Below are positions 1-11,662 of a DNA stretch of 64,000 nucleotides, piece after piece. Made by a program: the position numbers and the translations under genes. The DNA is taken from assembly GCA_033782935.1 (NCBI GenBank), contig JAWQEG010000493.1, positions 10,001-74,000 on the forward strand. The letters are read 5' to 3'. How positions within the stretch are numbered: position 1 is the stretch's first letter; each line of letters opens with the position of its first letter. The notes beneath the pieces are model-generated. The model made no database searches, was not told where the DNA came from, and was given only the letters and a program-made list of their open reading frames with translations. The DNA is from Petrolisthes cinctipes (taxonomy: Eukaryota > Arthropoda > Malacostraca > Decapoda > Porcellanidae).

Positions 1-52
1 CCGCACCCCCCTAAACCCCCAAGCCTGTCCCCTTACTCCCGCACCCCCTTAA
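1..52. mobile_element. Right end of a G/C-rich TTAA foldback element (partial)
   Basis: The window opens inside a C-rich stretch that ends CCCGCACCCCC followed by TTAA. This matches the right arm of the complete foldback elements at 491-852 and 21431-21662, including the AAGCCTGTCCCC core. Only the right end is present. Confidence 0.55.
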
Positions 53-367
53 TTAAGATTTCATTCATCTTCTCTTTACATTTCAGGACTCACGGAAATC
101 TGAAGGCCGTAAATCTGTCGTCACTATACCGGAGGATGAAGGACGGAAGACGAAGGAAAACATACAACAAGTGCTTCTGGTGAGATAAACCCGTAACCCC
201 TGACTGTTGTGAATGGTGTAACAGAGGGGCCTTTTAGACGACGACCACGGCTACTGTAGAAGGAGGCGCAGCAGCAGAAGGAAAAAAAAAAGCGTCTGGG
301 GATGCCTGAAGGTGGTGGTGGTGGTGGTGGGTGTAGTCGTCGGTGGTGGTGGGGACACAACAGTAGA

Positions 368-1549
368 ATGGCATCTCTTCCACACCTCCACCTCATCATC
401 CTCCCTCTACTTGTTCTTCTGGCTTCGTTTGTCACGCCAGGTAGTTACTTATTTGCCATGTGGTTACTTATTTATCATATAGTTACTTAATTAAGGGGGT
501 GCGGGAGTAGGGGGACAGGCTTGGGGGGGGGGGGGTTGGGGGGGTGCGGGGGTTTTTGGGTGGGTCGGGGGGGTGCGGGGGGTTTTGGGTGGGTCGGGGG
601 GGTTTTGGGGGGTGCGGGGGTAGGGGGACAGGCTTGGGGGGGTTAGGGGGGTGCGGGAATAGGGGGACAGGCTTGGGGGTGGGTAGGAAGTCTGTCCCCT
701 ATTCCCGCAACCCCCTAACCACCCCCCCAAGCCTGTCCCCCTACTCCCGCACACCCAAACCCCCCTCCCCCCCCAAGCCTATCCCCTACTCCTGCACCCC
801 CCTAAACCCCCCCCCCCCCCAAACCTGTCCCCCTATTCCCACACCCCCTTAAGGAGATTATACACTTTTGGTACATTGGAGTGTCTCGATTCCTCCAAAG
901 TATGTCGGGGAACAGACAGGACCAGATGGGCAAATATAATGGTGTCCTGTTACTTGCATGGAATAGTTTGGAGGAACCAGTTGCTCTACATTTACCAACA
1001 CTGTACTATCCCCTTAATTAATTTCTCAGGTAGTTGTTAATTACTCATTTTGTACGTAGTTTTTTTATTCATAAGCAAAGTGCAAATTGACTAACTTCAT
1101 TATATCAGCCACATTCCCTTTGTGACAAATATTCAGTTAGTCTTCCATACCTCCTCAAGTACCAATAAATTAACCTTATTATTTTTGCGCCGAGTTGACT
1201 TATGGCTTGCAAATTATACCACCTGTTATGGTTTGTGAATAATACCACCTCTTCGTTTCATCTCTAGGTATTGGTTCATAAAGTTTTCAAAGGCATGCAT
1301 AGTCCTTTGGTTCCCAAGTGTGAGCAAGCCAGGGCATTTTTCTCTCACCCTCTCTCTGTGACTTTTACTGGTGGAGTTTTGTGATGTTTTATAGAGTCTT
1401 ATAGGCAATACTATCGTTGCTTCCCTTCCCTCCAAAAGTTCCCTCGCAAAACTCATTATCTTGCCAAACGGAAGCAGCAACCAAAAAAAAAAAAAGTGTG
1501 GAAAACTTTCGTAAAATTGGAAACACAAACCTTCCATCTCAACATTCCT

Positions 1550-1617
<68 letters not shown>

Positions 1618-2772
1618 AGTTGGTTATGTGTTGCAGTATGTGTTGAGCTGGTAATGTGTTGTAGTATGTGATAACGTTGTAATGTGTTGCAGGGTGTGCT
1701 GTGGATTGTTTCCTCTGCAGTCACTCTCCTCGCCACAACACCTCCCGTGAGGACGCCTGCACCGACTTCGTCTTCAGTAGTGATCGGGCCGGCCTCCTCG
1801 CCTGCGAGCTGGGTTGTGAGGCCGTGGCTACCTTCGATTCAAATGGTGACCTCACACGTTGTAGGGCCAATGTTATGCTATGCTTACAAAACACTCTCCC
1901 TGTGTACCCCGAGAATTTTATTGTTGCCTCCTTCTGCAGTAGTTGAACCTGTGCTCTGACAAAACATCCACCCCTTATATTGTTGATCTTCCTAGCCAAA
2001 ATTACTGAAACAGACAGTTACAGTTTCGCATAATTTTCTGAGGGCGTTTCATTCGAATGTGTTGCAGTACTAATGCACTTAGTTGTACACACTTAGAATA
2101 GTTAGCTGTTGGTTGTTTGGGTAAATTACTCTACTTTTCTGTTTCCTCTCTTCTACTCTCCCCCCGTAAGGGGGTATTGCCTGCATTAGTGATGTGGGCA
2201 ATACTTTAAGGGTTTTGGCGCCCCTTCGGCCCCAGCCACTAGCATTTAGTTCTTCAACTGTCCCTCTTTTCTTTCTATATCCTTCCTGCTTGCTGTCTCA
2301 CCTCTCTATTACCGTTTTCTGGCGCTATATGACCTCGCTGTTGCGGCGCCTAATATCAATCAATCAGTCAATTCTACTCTCCCTCCTTTCGTTCTTTTTC
2401 CTTCGTGCTTGGTGTCTCCTTTCTGTCTACTCCTCTTTTGTGGTATTATGTCATTCTGGCCTAGCACAGTCTTCCATCATTCTTTCATTCAATTCTTCTA
2501 TTCCATTTTCCCAGAGGCTGCCATCACAGACAATAATCAGTTGTTGCCCGGCAGGTGAACTGGAGAACTTCCACCGCAACTGTGCCACAGGGAGCACCAT
2601 CATGACCAACACGTGTGAGACATACAACATGCGCATCATCTCTCGCCGCGTCTGCTCCTGCGACACCTCCTACTGCAACACCGCCGTCGCCACCACCACC
2701 AGCAGGAGTCGTGGGGCGCCCCTGTTGACCCTCTGCCTCGCCCTGGGACTGGGATATATACTGGCCACCTGA
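368..2772 (+). CDS. Ly6/uPAR three-finger GPI-anchored protein, quiver/sleepless-like
   Basis: Predicted exons are 368-440, 1693-1845 and 2555-2772, all joined in phase 1, giving 147 aa. Residues 1-25 form a signal peptide (hydrophobic ILPLLVLLASF). The mature part has eleven cysteines and ends in C-x-C-x4-CN (residues VCSCDTSYCN), the closing signature of Ly6/uPAR domains. The last 18 residues are hydrophobic (LLTLCLALGLGYILAT) after a small-residue stretch, as expected for GPI attachment. Arthropod Ly6 proteins of this layout (quiver, crooked, boudin families) act at the cell surface, modulating ion channels or septate junctions; which subfamily this belongs to cannot be told. The exon 2 donor (ATG|GTGACC) is weak and was chosen because it gives a phase-matched join reading SNGELENFHRNC. 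Other donors just downstream are possible. A G/C-rich foldback element and a MITE sit in intron 1. Confidence 0.6.
491..852. mobile_element. G/C-rich foldback element with TTAA ends
   Basis: The left arm reads TTAA then GGGGGTGCGGGAGTAGGGG and repeats this G-rich unit several times. The right arm is its reverse complement and ends CACCCCC then TTAA. The middle (about 680-700) is where the strand bias flips. A TTAA target and inverted ends are typical of piggyBac-type transposition, so a nonautonomous piggyBac-like foldback is inferred; no transposase is present. Its right TTAA is also the left TTAA of the MITE that follows. G runs on one strand could form quadruplexes. It lies in intron 1 of the Ly6 gene. 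Confidence 0.55.
849..1017. mobile_element. TTAA-flanked MITE, family A copy 1
   Basis: Imperfect inverted repeats run inward from TTAA at both ends (TTAAGGAGATTATACA left; the complement of the right end is TTAAGGGGATAGTACAG). Subterminal GATTCCTCCAAA and its complement GGAGGAA are shared with copies at 3246, 7318 and 20987. No coding capacity. A piggyBac-like origin is inferred from the TTAA ends. Confidence 0.55.
1551..1614. repeat. Compound (CA)n-(TC)n microsatellite
   Basis: An uninterrupted CA tract passes directly into a TC tract in intron 1 of the Ly6 gene, about 80 bp before exon 2. Confidence 0.9.
2165..2375 (+). mobile_element. Candidate SINE or short LINE tail
   Basis: A stretch starting CCGTAAGGGGG, with GGCGCCCCTTCGGCCCC inside, ends GCGGCGCCTAATATCAAT and then an (ATCA)-type tail. 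An oligonucleotide tail after a conserved GC-rich block is the usual look of a SINE 3' end. No A/B boxes could be set with confidence. It lies in intron 2 of the Ly6 gene. Confidence 0.25.
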
Positions 2773-3245
2773 TAGGACTTAATTGGCTTGGTGTAGTTGT
2801 ATATACGTGATCCGTCCTCTCTGTCACATTGTACTCAAGTGTGGTCAGGTTGGGTACCTCTCCACTCACTACCTTTATCTCTCTTCCCTCACTACCTTTT
2901 TCTCTTCTCTCAACATCTCACCTCTCCACTCACCACCCTTTTCTCTCTTCTCTTAACATTTCCTCACTTCTCCACTCACTCACTACATTTCTTTCTCTTC
3001 TCTCAACATCTCAATTATCCATTTATTTTCTCTCTTCTCTCAACATCTCCTCACCTATCCACTATATATACCCTTCTCTCTCTTCTCTCAACATCTCCTC
3101 CCCACTGTATTATTTCCCTAATATGTGTTCATTCAACGTAACGTAACCTAATGTAACGTTAACTTATTGGAGGCGGCGGCATCTCATAGGAACACAACTG
3201 CTGGCACCAAAAAGTGTGTTGTGGTGAAGGATGAGAACTACAACT

Positions 3246-3409
3246 TTAAAATATTATACTTTTGGTACATTTAGAGTGCCTTGATTCCTCCAGAATATGT
3301 CAGGCAACAGGACCAGATGAACAAAAATAATGGTGTCCTGGTGCTTGGAATAGTCTGGAGGGATCAATTACTCCAGATTTACTAACACTGTAGGCTACTA
3401 TCCCTTTAA
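3246..3409. mobile_element. TTAA-flanked MITE, family A copy 2
   Basis: The same layout and sequence as the copy at 849-1017: TTAA ends, GGTACATT near the left, CTTGATTCCTCCAGAATATG subterminal, an internal AATAATGGTGTCCTG and a complementary right arm. A further decayed piece lies at about 3775-3900. Confidence 0.55.
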
Positions 3410-5099
3410 AATTATTACCCCAAAAACTTGTGAATGATAAATGAAAATGAGGGACAGCATTGAAGGGAACGTGGATTGGTAGATACACAGACTCGAGCTT
3501 TATATAATACGTAGACTGAGGTTAACATTACAGTGCAGATCGAGGTCCATACAAGAAAAAGAGACAATTTATGACCCAAAGCTGCTATGACATTGTTACT
3601 GTACTTCATAACAGATCAATATTCCATTTCCTCTTTAAATACTCTGGAGAAATGTGTGCTGTTTTTATGTTAATGAATTTCGTATGATTATCAGTAAGTA
3701 AAGTACGATGTGTTTCATTTCGTTCCTCAATAGAAGCATCACAAGTGTCAGTAAAAACAAATAAAATAAAATACTGACTACTGATTCCTGCAAACTACTC
3801 CAGGAAACAGACTCTCATTTCCGTTTACATGGAGGGGCCCTGTTTGGTGGCGTAGATTGAAGGAATAATTATAGCCATCAAAGTCACCTGTATGACAGTA
3901 GACAATCCCTAGCAGGAAGACATTGAGGGACTAATTAGTTACCGTGGTCTTTCACTTGTTTCCTTTATTTCTTTATTGATTTTTTCTTTATTATCTTTAC
4001 CATAATAAAGTACAGCCACGAGCCATGATAAGTATTCAGGTCTGCTTCGAATAACCTGACGGAGTATACAACGAACTCAAGCAAGTATGAGACAAGATAA
4101 GCGTTGTATTTGGTTCGATGCAATGTCATATGATTTGGTAAACTTCAACAAAGACCAGAATTCTACCTATGGCTCGTGACTGGTTATCATTATTATTTTG
4201 TAAATCTTCCTCGGAAACTGTAACGCAGACGAGGACAAACTTCACCAAACATCGATACAACGAGGTAAATTATCAGCTGTTATTTATATTACTGTCTAAC
4301 ATGTGTGGCAGTTATCGAGCAGGATGCGTGTGGGTGCTCGCCTCGCTACAACTGAATCCACTCAGATCACGAGAGGAATGGTGAGTGTCGGGAAAGGTAA
4401 CAAAGGTAACAGAGTAACAACAGGTAATGAGGGTTTGTAAATTGTTTGTAGGTGAGGAAGTGGGACCCTTTGTTGTTGTTGTTGTAGGGGTGGAGGGGAT
4501 GGTGTATTGTGTGAGGAAGTGGGAGCTGTTGATTGATGTTGTGGGGGGAAGGCGTGTATTGTGTGTAGGTGAGGGAGAGTGGGTGGTTTTTTTTTTTTCT
4601 GTTTATAGGCTATAGGAGATGTTGAGAGAACAGAGAGAGAAAGGTAATGGAGTGGAGACAAATTAATGGACAATTTTCACACCCACATACTGTAGTTATC
4701 CACAGCTTATCAACACTGGAATGAAATGATAGCCTATCGTGAATGTAAGGTCATAAGCATATTTAAAAGGGATTTTGTGAGGCTCCGAGTTCCTCATCAG
4801 TAGATTAAAACCGGTATAATACGCTGATGAAACTGTTCTTTTAAAGGAGATAGGTAAGTAGCTTTCACAGTGTTATTCTGGTTTGTGTGAATAGTCCCGT
4901 AAAATTACGATATCAACCATGACAACCAACACAAAGACAACGACGACGACGACAGCTGTGACGTCACATTTGTTTACATCTTTGCGCGGGAAGGAGTTAA
5001 TGGTGGTCACTATAGGTGTGTTTCTTACTGTTTTTACTTTTTTTTTACTCATATTGAATAAGTTTCTTCTCCACTAGAGGCAGCCACAACATAAAATAC
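3410..5099. other. No gene recognised
   Basis: AT-rich sequence with a decayed family A MITE piece near 3775-3900 and low-complexity GT/TGTTG stretches near 4390-4600. Reading frames are short and show no recognisable domain. A CRE/E2F-like cluster near 4960-4992 is listed separately. Confidence 0.6.
4959..4992 (+). promoter_or_regulatory. CRE plus E2F-like cluster, possible RFC4 promoter
   Basis: A palindromic TGACGTCA is followed 14 bp later by TTTGCGCGGGAA, close to an E2F site. E2F control is usual for replication-factor genes. The RFC4 start codon lies 2.1 kb downstream and is preceded by a good splice acceptor (CTTGCAG ending at 7034), so a noncoding first exon near here is plausible. 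This is inference; no TATA box or TSS is identified. Confidence 0.28.
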
Positions 5100-5102
5100 C
5101 AT

Positions 5103-5400
5103 ACATACCAGACAAGCACTGATATATTTAGGCATTCATTCTTTCCCCGCAGCATCGAAGAGTGGAATCATCTCCCATCTCACGTAGTTAATAGCCCCAC
5201 TCTTGACACGTTTAGAAATAGGATCACCAATCATTACCTCCCCAATCCTAATCCTCAACCCGCAGTCCCTGACCCAATCCACCCTTATCCTAATCCTCCC
5301 CTGGACCCTTAAATCCCCCACACAACCCCCGCATATTATGCTGTCCAGGAGCGGCCCTCTGCGGGACCCACCACTTGAACTCCAATTACTTTTTGGTATT
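5103..5400 (+). mobile_element. 3' end of a CR1/L2-type LINE reverse transcriptase
   Basis: The frame reading TDIFRHSFFPRSIEEWNHLP and then VVNSPTLDTFRNRI is the closing segment of non-LTR retrotransposon ORF2 proteins (typically SFFPRTI-x-WNxLP). It ends at a TAA near 5312 and is followed by a short GC-richer 3' UTR (AGGAGCGGCCCTCTGCGGGA). The rest of the element is missing. Confidence 0.65.
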
Positions 5401-5743
5401 TAATGAAAGAATTACCGTTTTGTAGCTGTGTTGCCAGATCCGGTTAGGTCCCAGTATTTTGCCCCGGTCATTTCCTGTACTTTACCACAGTTATTTCCCA
5501 GTAGTTTGCCCAGGTTAGGTCCCGGTAGGGTGATGCAGTCTAGGTAATGTCAGGCTAATTTTAAAATGCCCCATATATCTTTATGCATACAAATCTGTAC
5601 TTCTTCACTAAACCAACACAAAAAATCACCATACATCAACTTGTGTCTAAAATAGAAGAGCATGAAACTACATTAATGTTACGAGTGTAGATCATATATG
5701 GTAACTTACTGTATTATGGTGGTCTGTGGAATGAAGTACAGTA

Positions 5744-6675
5744 CACTCTCCCAAAAAAGTATCGGCATTGCTGGCTAGATCCTGCTGAGAAAAGATCGAA
5801 GCTACATGTATGACTGTACTGTGGGGTTGGTATTCCTGCTGGCAATGAGTTGACTCATTTCTGTACTAACGTGAAATCCTCTAGCATATACAATGCATGC
5901 ATTAGGCAAGTTGTGGACTTGTGACTTCATTTTTACAGATATACATTATGTGATTTTAATGATTGATGGTTTTGGGGGAGGGGGAATTTACTGAATTATT
6001 GAATATAATGAGAATGATAACCCAGAGAATAAAGTTACCAAATCGGATTTTAACCAAAAAGGAATCTTTGAGTAGCTTCGCTGTAACTGTAGTATTTTGT
6101 CTTAAATATAATGCAGTTATAGCATAGGGTAGGATTAAGTAGGCTTATGCTTTTTCTTCTCATACTTCTAAATAAGGTTTTGTAAAGTAACACAAACAGA
6201 CATTGCCCTCTCCAGAAAGTGACGTGTATAAACAAACATGTGAAGCAACCAATACCTCAAAGCTTCACTCGATAATCTCGGGACCTCAGTCTCAAGCCAC
6301 GACTGACGGCCTCCTGTTCAGAGTAGAGGTATATATATAAAAAAAGTAAAAATGAAATAAAATAAATAAAAAGAAAGATAACGTTATATACCATTTGGCA
6401 ACTACGGTGTGGATTAGCTGAATTTTCAGCATTAGAAAGGGGCAAATCTTACGATAATATTTGAAATTTCTCTAATAGGTAAAGAAATGCTAATGTGTTT
6501 CGATTTGTATCCACTATATTTTCTCTGACTCATGGAGCAATAAGAATATGCATAATTGGCAACTGATCGGCAGGAATACCACTATCAATAAGGTTTCAAA
6601 GCAATGTACCATAATGCTACGTTTCTTGTCGTTTTCGTTCATTTGCTTTAATGCTGATACTTTTTTGGGAGAGTG
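5744..6675. mobile_element. Nonautonomous Tc1/mariner-like element with TA target duplication
   Basis: The left end CACTCTCCCAAAAAAGTATC and the complement of the right end agree over 26 bp with one mismatch. Both ends are flanked by TA (5742-5743 and 6676-6677), the Tc1/mariner target. The interior (about 880 bp) shows no recognisable transposase. The flanks rejoin into a unit of the tandem repeat found at 6790-7010. Confidence 0.7.
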
Positions 6676-6789
6676 TACATATTACAATTGTACGGAATAT
6701 AATGTACAATCGCGGCACATTGTCCTTGACCAGGGTGTAAGGGGAAGTCTGATCAAGGATTATGTTCCGTGACTGTACAATATCAATAG

Positions 6790-7010
6790 CATGAAAAGTA
6801 TTATTATACAGTATTGTATTATAGTGGTCTGTAGAATGAAGTACAGTATTACATTATTTTGTACTGAATATAATGTACAATACTAATGATTTGAGATGTA
6901 TTATATATTGTATTATGGTGGTCTATGGATTGAAGTACAGTATTATATTATTATGCACTGAATATAATGTACAGTACAATACTAATGATTTTAGAAGTAT
7001 TATATATATT
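6790..7010 (+). repeat. About 105-bp AT-rich tandem repeat, roughly two copies
   Basis: Successive units contain GTATTATGGTGGTCTRTGGA, then GAAGTACAGTATTA and CTGAATATAATGTACA. A third, split unit flanks the mariner-like element at 5700-5743 and 6676-6712. Confidence 0.65.
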
Positions 7011-7048
7011 TTACAATTCTATATGACCTTGCAGAGTGAGTGGACAAG

Positions 7049-10000
7049 ATGCATGCATTCTTGAAGACTGGGAAGCTTGCCGCTGGCCCTAGCACCTCAG
7101 GGACCAGCAAGGAGAAGGTGGACAAGAAGAAAGCCCCCGTTCCCTGGGTGGAAAAATAGTAAGCGGAATTCCGTACTGTACTTTAAAACACCTGTAATGG
7201 AAACTGAAACGTAGAAAGATATGGTTATACTTGTGTCCTCAGATTCGATTGACCCACTAACTATGATTTTAAGTGTACCTCATGTCATATCCACTCCTTT
7301 TATTATCTTCCACTCTCTTAAAGGGGAGATTCTCATGTTGGTAAATTGAAAGGCTACTGATTCCTCCAAAATCCGCCAGAAAACAGACGCCCTCAATGGT
7401 AATAATAGAATAGGGGATCTGTTTGGTGGCATAATTTGGAGGAATCAGAGACCTTCCAATTCACCAACCTAAGAATCTCCCCTTAAAGAACACAATCAAT
7501 TCATCCCCAGCCGCCCCAAGACAATAGATGAGGTTGCCTACCAGGACGATGTGGTGGCCGTGTTGAAGAAGTCACTGGAAGGAGCTGATGTGAGTTACAA
7601 TCCTTGAGTACTAGTAGTATTGATGTCATTTAACTTTTGACTATACCACGAAACGAGCTCCGTTAGAAGTAAGTATGTCGTGTCATTTGTGGTGCTGGTG
7701 ATGGCAGTCATGAACTTTCTCATTTGTTTGTCTGTCATAATTTTTGGTTAGCAAGGGCATCACTCCTTTCTTACTATCCACAAGTAAGCCTACCATTCTC
7801 ATCATATCATCTTTACATCATGATCTGTATCTGATCCACAGGCAGCAGTCATGTAATTCTTGATACACTGTGGTTTACTTGTTAGTGTTTTTCTGTATAA
7901 TTTCACTTTTCAGCCTTCTGTACTTTTCTCATCAGTTACCAAACCTGCTCTTTTATGGACCACCGGGTACAGGAAAGACATCTACCATCCTTGCAGCCAC
8001 CAGGCAGCTTTTTGGGGACATCTTCAAGCAAAGGTGATAGTCATTCTTAATCTCACTTATTCTCATTCACTATTTCACAAAAGGAAACATCAGTCAAGGT
8101 AAAACCAGTAAGTTTCCACAATTTTTCATGGTCTTTTAGTGGTGTAGTTGGGAAGGCTTTAAAAATACCAGGCCTGGGGATGGGTTCAATCACAGGAGTA
8201 TAAACATCTCAAGTCCAAGCTCCTACATACTGTTGGTAAAACTTTTGCCATTTCCCATAGTTGAATATATAAAGTGATATAACTCTGTTGAAGGGATGAG
8301 TGATGTTCATAGAACAGTTGCTTGATATAAGCTCAAAAGGGAGATGAATAGATATTTTGGTATTGGGTAAAAGCTGGTTTGACAAGTCAACTTTATGTAT
8401 ATGAGAGTGAACTGTTACCAGAGCTAAATACCATAACAGTTTTATTGCCCTAGGCAAGACATACTTTGTGATTGATGCTTTTTAGCATAATATCCAAGTC
8501 AGATATTTAAAAACAGATTCTAGCTACTGATAATGATTTTGTAAATTTTTTCCAGAACTAGACAATTTTGTGGCCAAATTGTTTTGAGAAAGGCCTTCAT
8601 CATTGTTCTTCCATAAAAATTGCTATAACAGACTCTTAACCAAGTGTAGGCTATACAGTAATGCAAAACTTAAAAATATATATATACTGGGAATCTAAAG
8701 TTTGTTCTTTGGTTCCTGTTCTAAAGGAGCTGTAGATGATAATTAATGTATATTGGATTTTGCCTTGTACAGTATGAGTATTATTTCTTCTCAGGGTATT
8801 GGAGCTGAATGCCTCAGATGAGCGTGGGATCCAGGTGGTCAGGGAAAAGGTCAAGAATTTTGCCCAGACTACTGTGTCGGCCACAAGACCAGAGTAAGTG
8901 GTGTAAGGAAATTGATTTGTCTATGTATATTGGACAATATCCATTTCCAACTTTTCTCAAAGAATGGACCTGTCAGGGAGGTGAAAGAGGTGACCAGAAA
9001 AATGTGTGGAATGGCCGGGCATTGCATGAGGCAATGGCCAATTGGGCTTGTTATGCTGTCATTACCCTGATCTGCCACATAATGCAAGAATAAATCAAAT
9101 GCTTACATGAAGAAGTGGGTAGCATGTCATTGTTTATTTCAAGTTGGGAACGTTAGATAATTTGCTTATTTTGTTCACTGTCATCATCTTGTGTACTTCT
9201 TTTCATCTTGATAGCGGGAAACCATGCCCTCCCTATAAGATGATCATCCTGGATGAGGCAGACTCCATGACCAGGGATGCCCAGGCTGCCCTTCGTCGCA
9301 CTATGGAAAAGCAGTCCAAGACGACCCGCTTCTGCCTCATTTGTAATTACGTCTCGCGTATCATTGAGCCACTCACTTCCCGATGTGCCAAATTCCGCTT
9401 CAAACCTCTAGGTATGGTGAATAAGCTATGAACAGTACCCAAGTAATCTTAATCTCACCTCACCCTACAGTATGTTGAAAGAGAACATTTTATACTCCAC
9501 CTGCTCATTGTGATGGTGGAAAATGACACTGTAGCTTCTCAGTATAAGAAGGGTTAATATTTGGGAATACTACATTCTTGCTTTGGACTCTGGCAATAGT
9601 AAGTAACACTGTAATAAGAGAGCATGACACTCTAATTTGTTAACCGCAGGTGACTACATAAGTCGTCTGCTCAGTTTTTAAATTTGCACGCCCCCTGACA
9701 TGCTTGATTAGACTCACAACAGAGGGTGTGTGTGCTTAGGGACTCCCCCGAGTCACCCCAGCCACTGGCAGCCAGTGTAGGAATGGTAGGTGAATACAGT
9801 ATTTAAAAACATGAAATATCTATACCTTGAGCCTGAAGTAATGTTTTACAGTTTAAGGTACTGTATAAATCTATTATTGTTAATGTTGTTGTATTTTATG
9901 TTTCTAAAGCTGTCTGGCTGAGCAACCCTGAGCCTCTGAAGAAGGCCAGGGCCTGAACCGGGCCTTCCCACAGTGCCTTCAAAGAGTGTATCTTGTCTTG

Positions 10001-11570
10001 TTGGCAAGCGTGGTTGTGTGCATTGCAGAGTTCCATAATGTGTTTAATAGAGTGGGGTGCTATGTTGCATCCTGGACAGGCATTCACAATGGATTTTAAT
10101 GTAGTACAGTATAGTAAATTAATTTGTTTAGAGTATACAGTTTACAGAGGTATTGCTGTGCATTTATTTGTTCCTTGTCCTAATTTTACTTTCCTGTTGA
10201 TTAGCACAAGACATCTTAGTAAAGCGACTTGGATACATCTGTAATGAGGAAGGACTACAGTATGAGGATGGGGTGTTGGACGCCTTCATTGAGACCAGTG
10301 ATGGGGACCTACGCCGAGCCATTACCACCCTTCAGTCAGCTGCCAGGCTGCGTTCTGGTGAGGACATCAGGCAGCGCGATGTGTATGAGATTTCTGGTGA
10401 GTTTTTTGTATTTTCGCTGGCACCGTTTTCATTTTTCTTTGACTAATATCAGTTGAGTTTTCTTGTGCTGCAATCCAAAGGTTATACATATATTTAATTA
10501 GGTTAGAAACAGTTGTTAATCCTGTATATTTTTCAGATGCCTGCAACTTACACAGCTTGCCCTTTACAATAAACTGTACAAGCAATGAAACTTACAGGAT
10601 TATAATAGTTTTATTTAAGGTCTATAACGGAGTTGGTTCACTTTGCTAGGTTAAAGCAAACTCTATAACCAGTATATTTTGTATGACAGGAGTGGTGGAA
10701 GACACATGGATAGAAAAATTGATGGAAACTTGTACCACTGACTCCTATGAGAAACTGAGTGACTTCATAACTTCCATGATGACTGAAGGTTACTCTGCCA
10801 CTCAGGTAAATATAAATGCAATATAAATTCATATCAATATCCCTAAAATTATCCATCCCAAAATATTTCCAGTCCATCTGCAGAACATTTTTATAAATGC
10901 TTCCTTATAGTGAAGCTTCTCTTCATTTGAATCACCAAGTAGTACCCACGACTAATCCTACCTGTTCTCAATTCTTTTTCACACTACCAGATAATACTTG
11001 AGAATACAGAATAAACTTATGGAAACAACTGTGTTCCAGGTCTCTATGGATGGTTGTGGGTAAAATTTTCTACCTGTCCTGAGAGCCTAGGTTAAGTAAG
11101 TCACTTTAACTTCTTTCGTCTGTACAGAGAAACTAGCTCTAACCCAATGTGGAACTTTCATCATCCTGCCGATGTATATTTTCATTCCAGGTAATGAATC
11201 AGCTGCAAGATAAGATTGTGGGTCTTGGCAGCCTCACAGACCTACAGAAAGCAACAATCTGTGAAAGGATTGCCGTAAGTTTTTGTGTTTCTGCAATAAA
11301 TATAAAGAATATTTGAGTTATTATAGTGCTATAGCATGCAGTATGGGCTCTTTTATGGTGATAAAAGATAATTTAAATATTGGTTTTAAACTCCTTAAGT
11401 GTCCTTTTCACTAGGCTAATAAAACAAGCACTACTACAGTATAGCTAACCCATTCTTTTGTATGGTTTGTACAGGTGTGTGACCATAGACTTATAGAAGG
11501 TGGAGATGAGTATTTACAAGTATTGGATCTCTCCTGCCTCATCATGAAGGAGCTCTGTCACTCAGAGTGA
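7049..11570 (+). CDS. RFC4: Replication factor C subunit 4
   Basis: Nine coding exons (7049-7158, 7511-7589, 7936-8033, 8795-8893, 9215-9411, 10205-10396, 10690-10805, 11191-11274, 11475-11570) join in matching phases into 356 aa; human RFC4 has 363. The protein is an AAA+ subunit of the clamp loader that opens and loads PCNA on primed DNA in the nucleus. Visible motifs are the N-terminal [10 protein letters not shown] and [15 protein letters not shown], Walker [11 protein letters not shown] (exon 3), the RFC box [20 protein letters not shown] (exon 4), Walker [10 protein letters not shown] and sensor 1 [16 protein letters not shown] (exon 5), and sensor 2 [10 protein letters not shown] (exon 6). 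The collar domain fills exons 7-9. The start is the first ATG after a good acceptor and matches the family N-terminus. LASSRC-type sequence is absent here, and ILDEAD plus the N-terminus separate it from RFC2, 3 and 5. Confidence 0.95.
7318..7486. mobile_element. TTAA-flanked MITE, family A copy 3
   Basis: Lies in RFC4 intron 1. The left end TTAAAGGGGAGATTCT and the complement of the right end TTAAGGGGAGATTCT are nearly identical, followed by GTTGGT on both arms and the family core GATTCCTCCAAA. The best preserved copy of the family in the window. Confidence 0.65.
9896..10087 (-). mobile_element. LINE reverse-transcriptase C-terminus remnant
   Basis: On the minus strand the frame contains [20 protein letters not shown], then [20 protein letters not shown] and LRGSGLL-like residues ([11 protein letters not shown]). 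A C-x2-C-x7-H-x4-C zinc-knuckle-like motif followed by LW-x-PV-x-FL-x-x-GLL is the usual end of R1/Jockey-type LINE ORF2 proteins. It sits antisense in RFC4 intron 5. Confidence 0.55.
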
Positions 11571-11656
11571 TGAAGAATTCCATGTTACTTACAGTGTTAA
11601 ACTACAGTACATTGATTGGTACAGTATAGCCAGCATCCATTTATTTTTTCACATTT

Positions 11657-11662
11657 ATTAAA
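11657..11662 (+). terminator. Candidate RFC4 poly(A) signal (ATTAAA)
   Basis: ATTAAA lies 87 nt after the RFC4 stop codon, the first recognised variant signal on this strand. Confidence 0.35.

Noticed and set aside
3130..3165. Telomere-like AACCTAA sequence
   Set aside because: Only a single CCTAA within AACGTAACG repeats; no tandem TTAGG array.
7049..11570. RFC2 or RFC5 instead of RFC4
   Set aside because: The N-terminal MHAFLKTG and [15 protein letters not shown], the ILDEADSMT Walker B and the SSR-type collar match RFC4 best; length is close to the human 363 residues.
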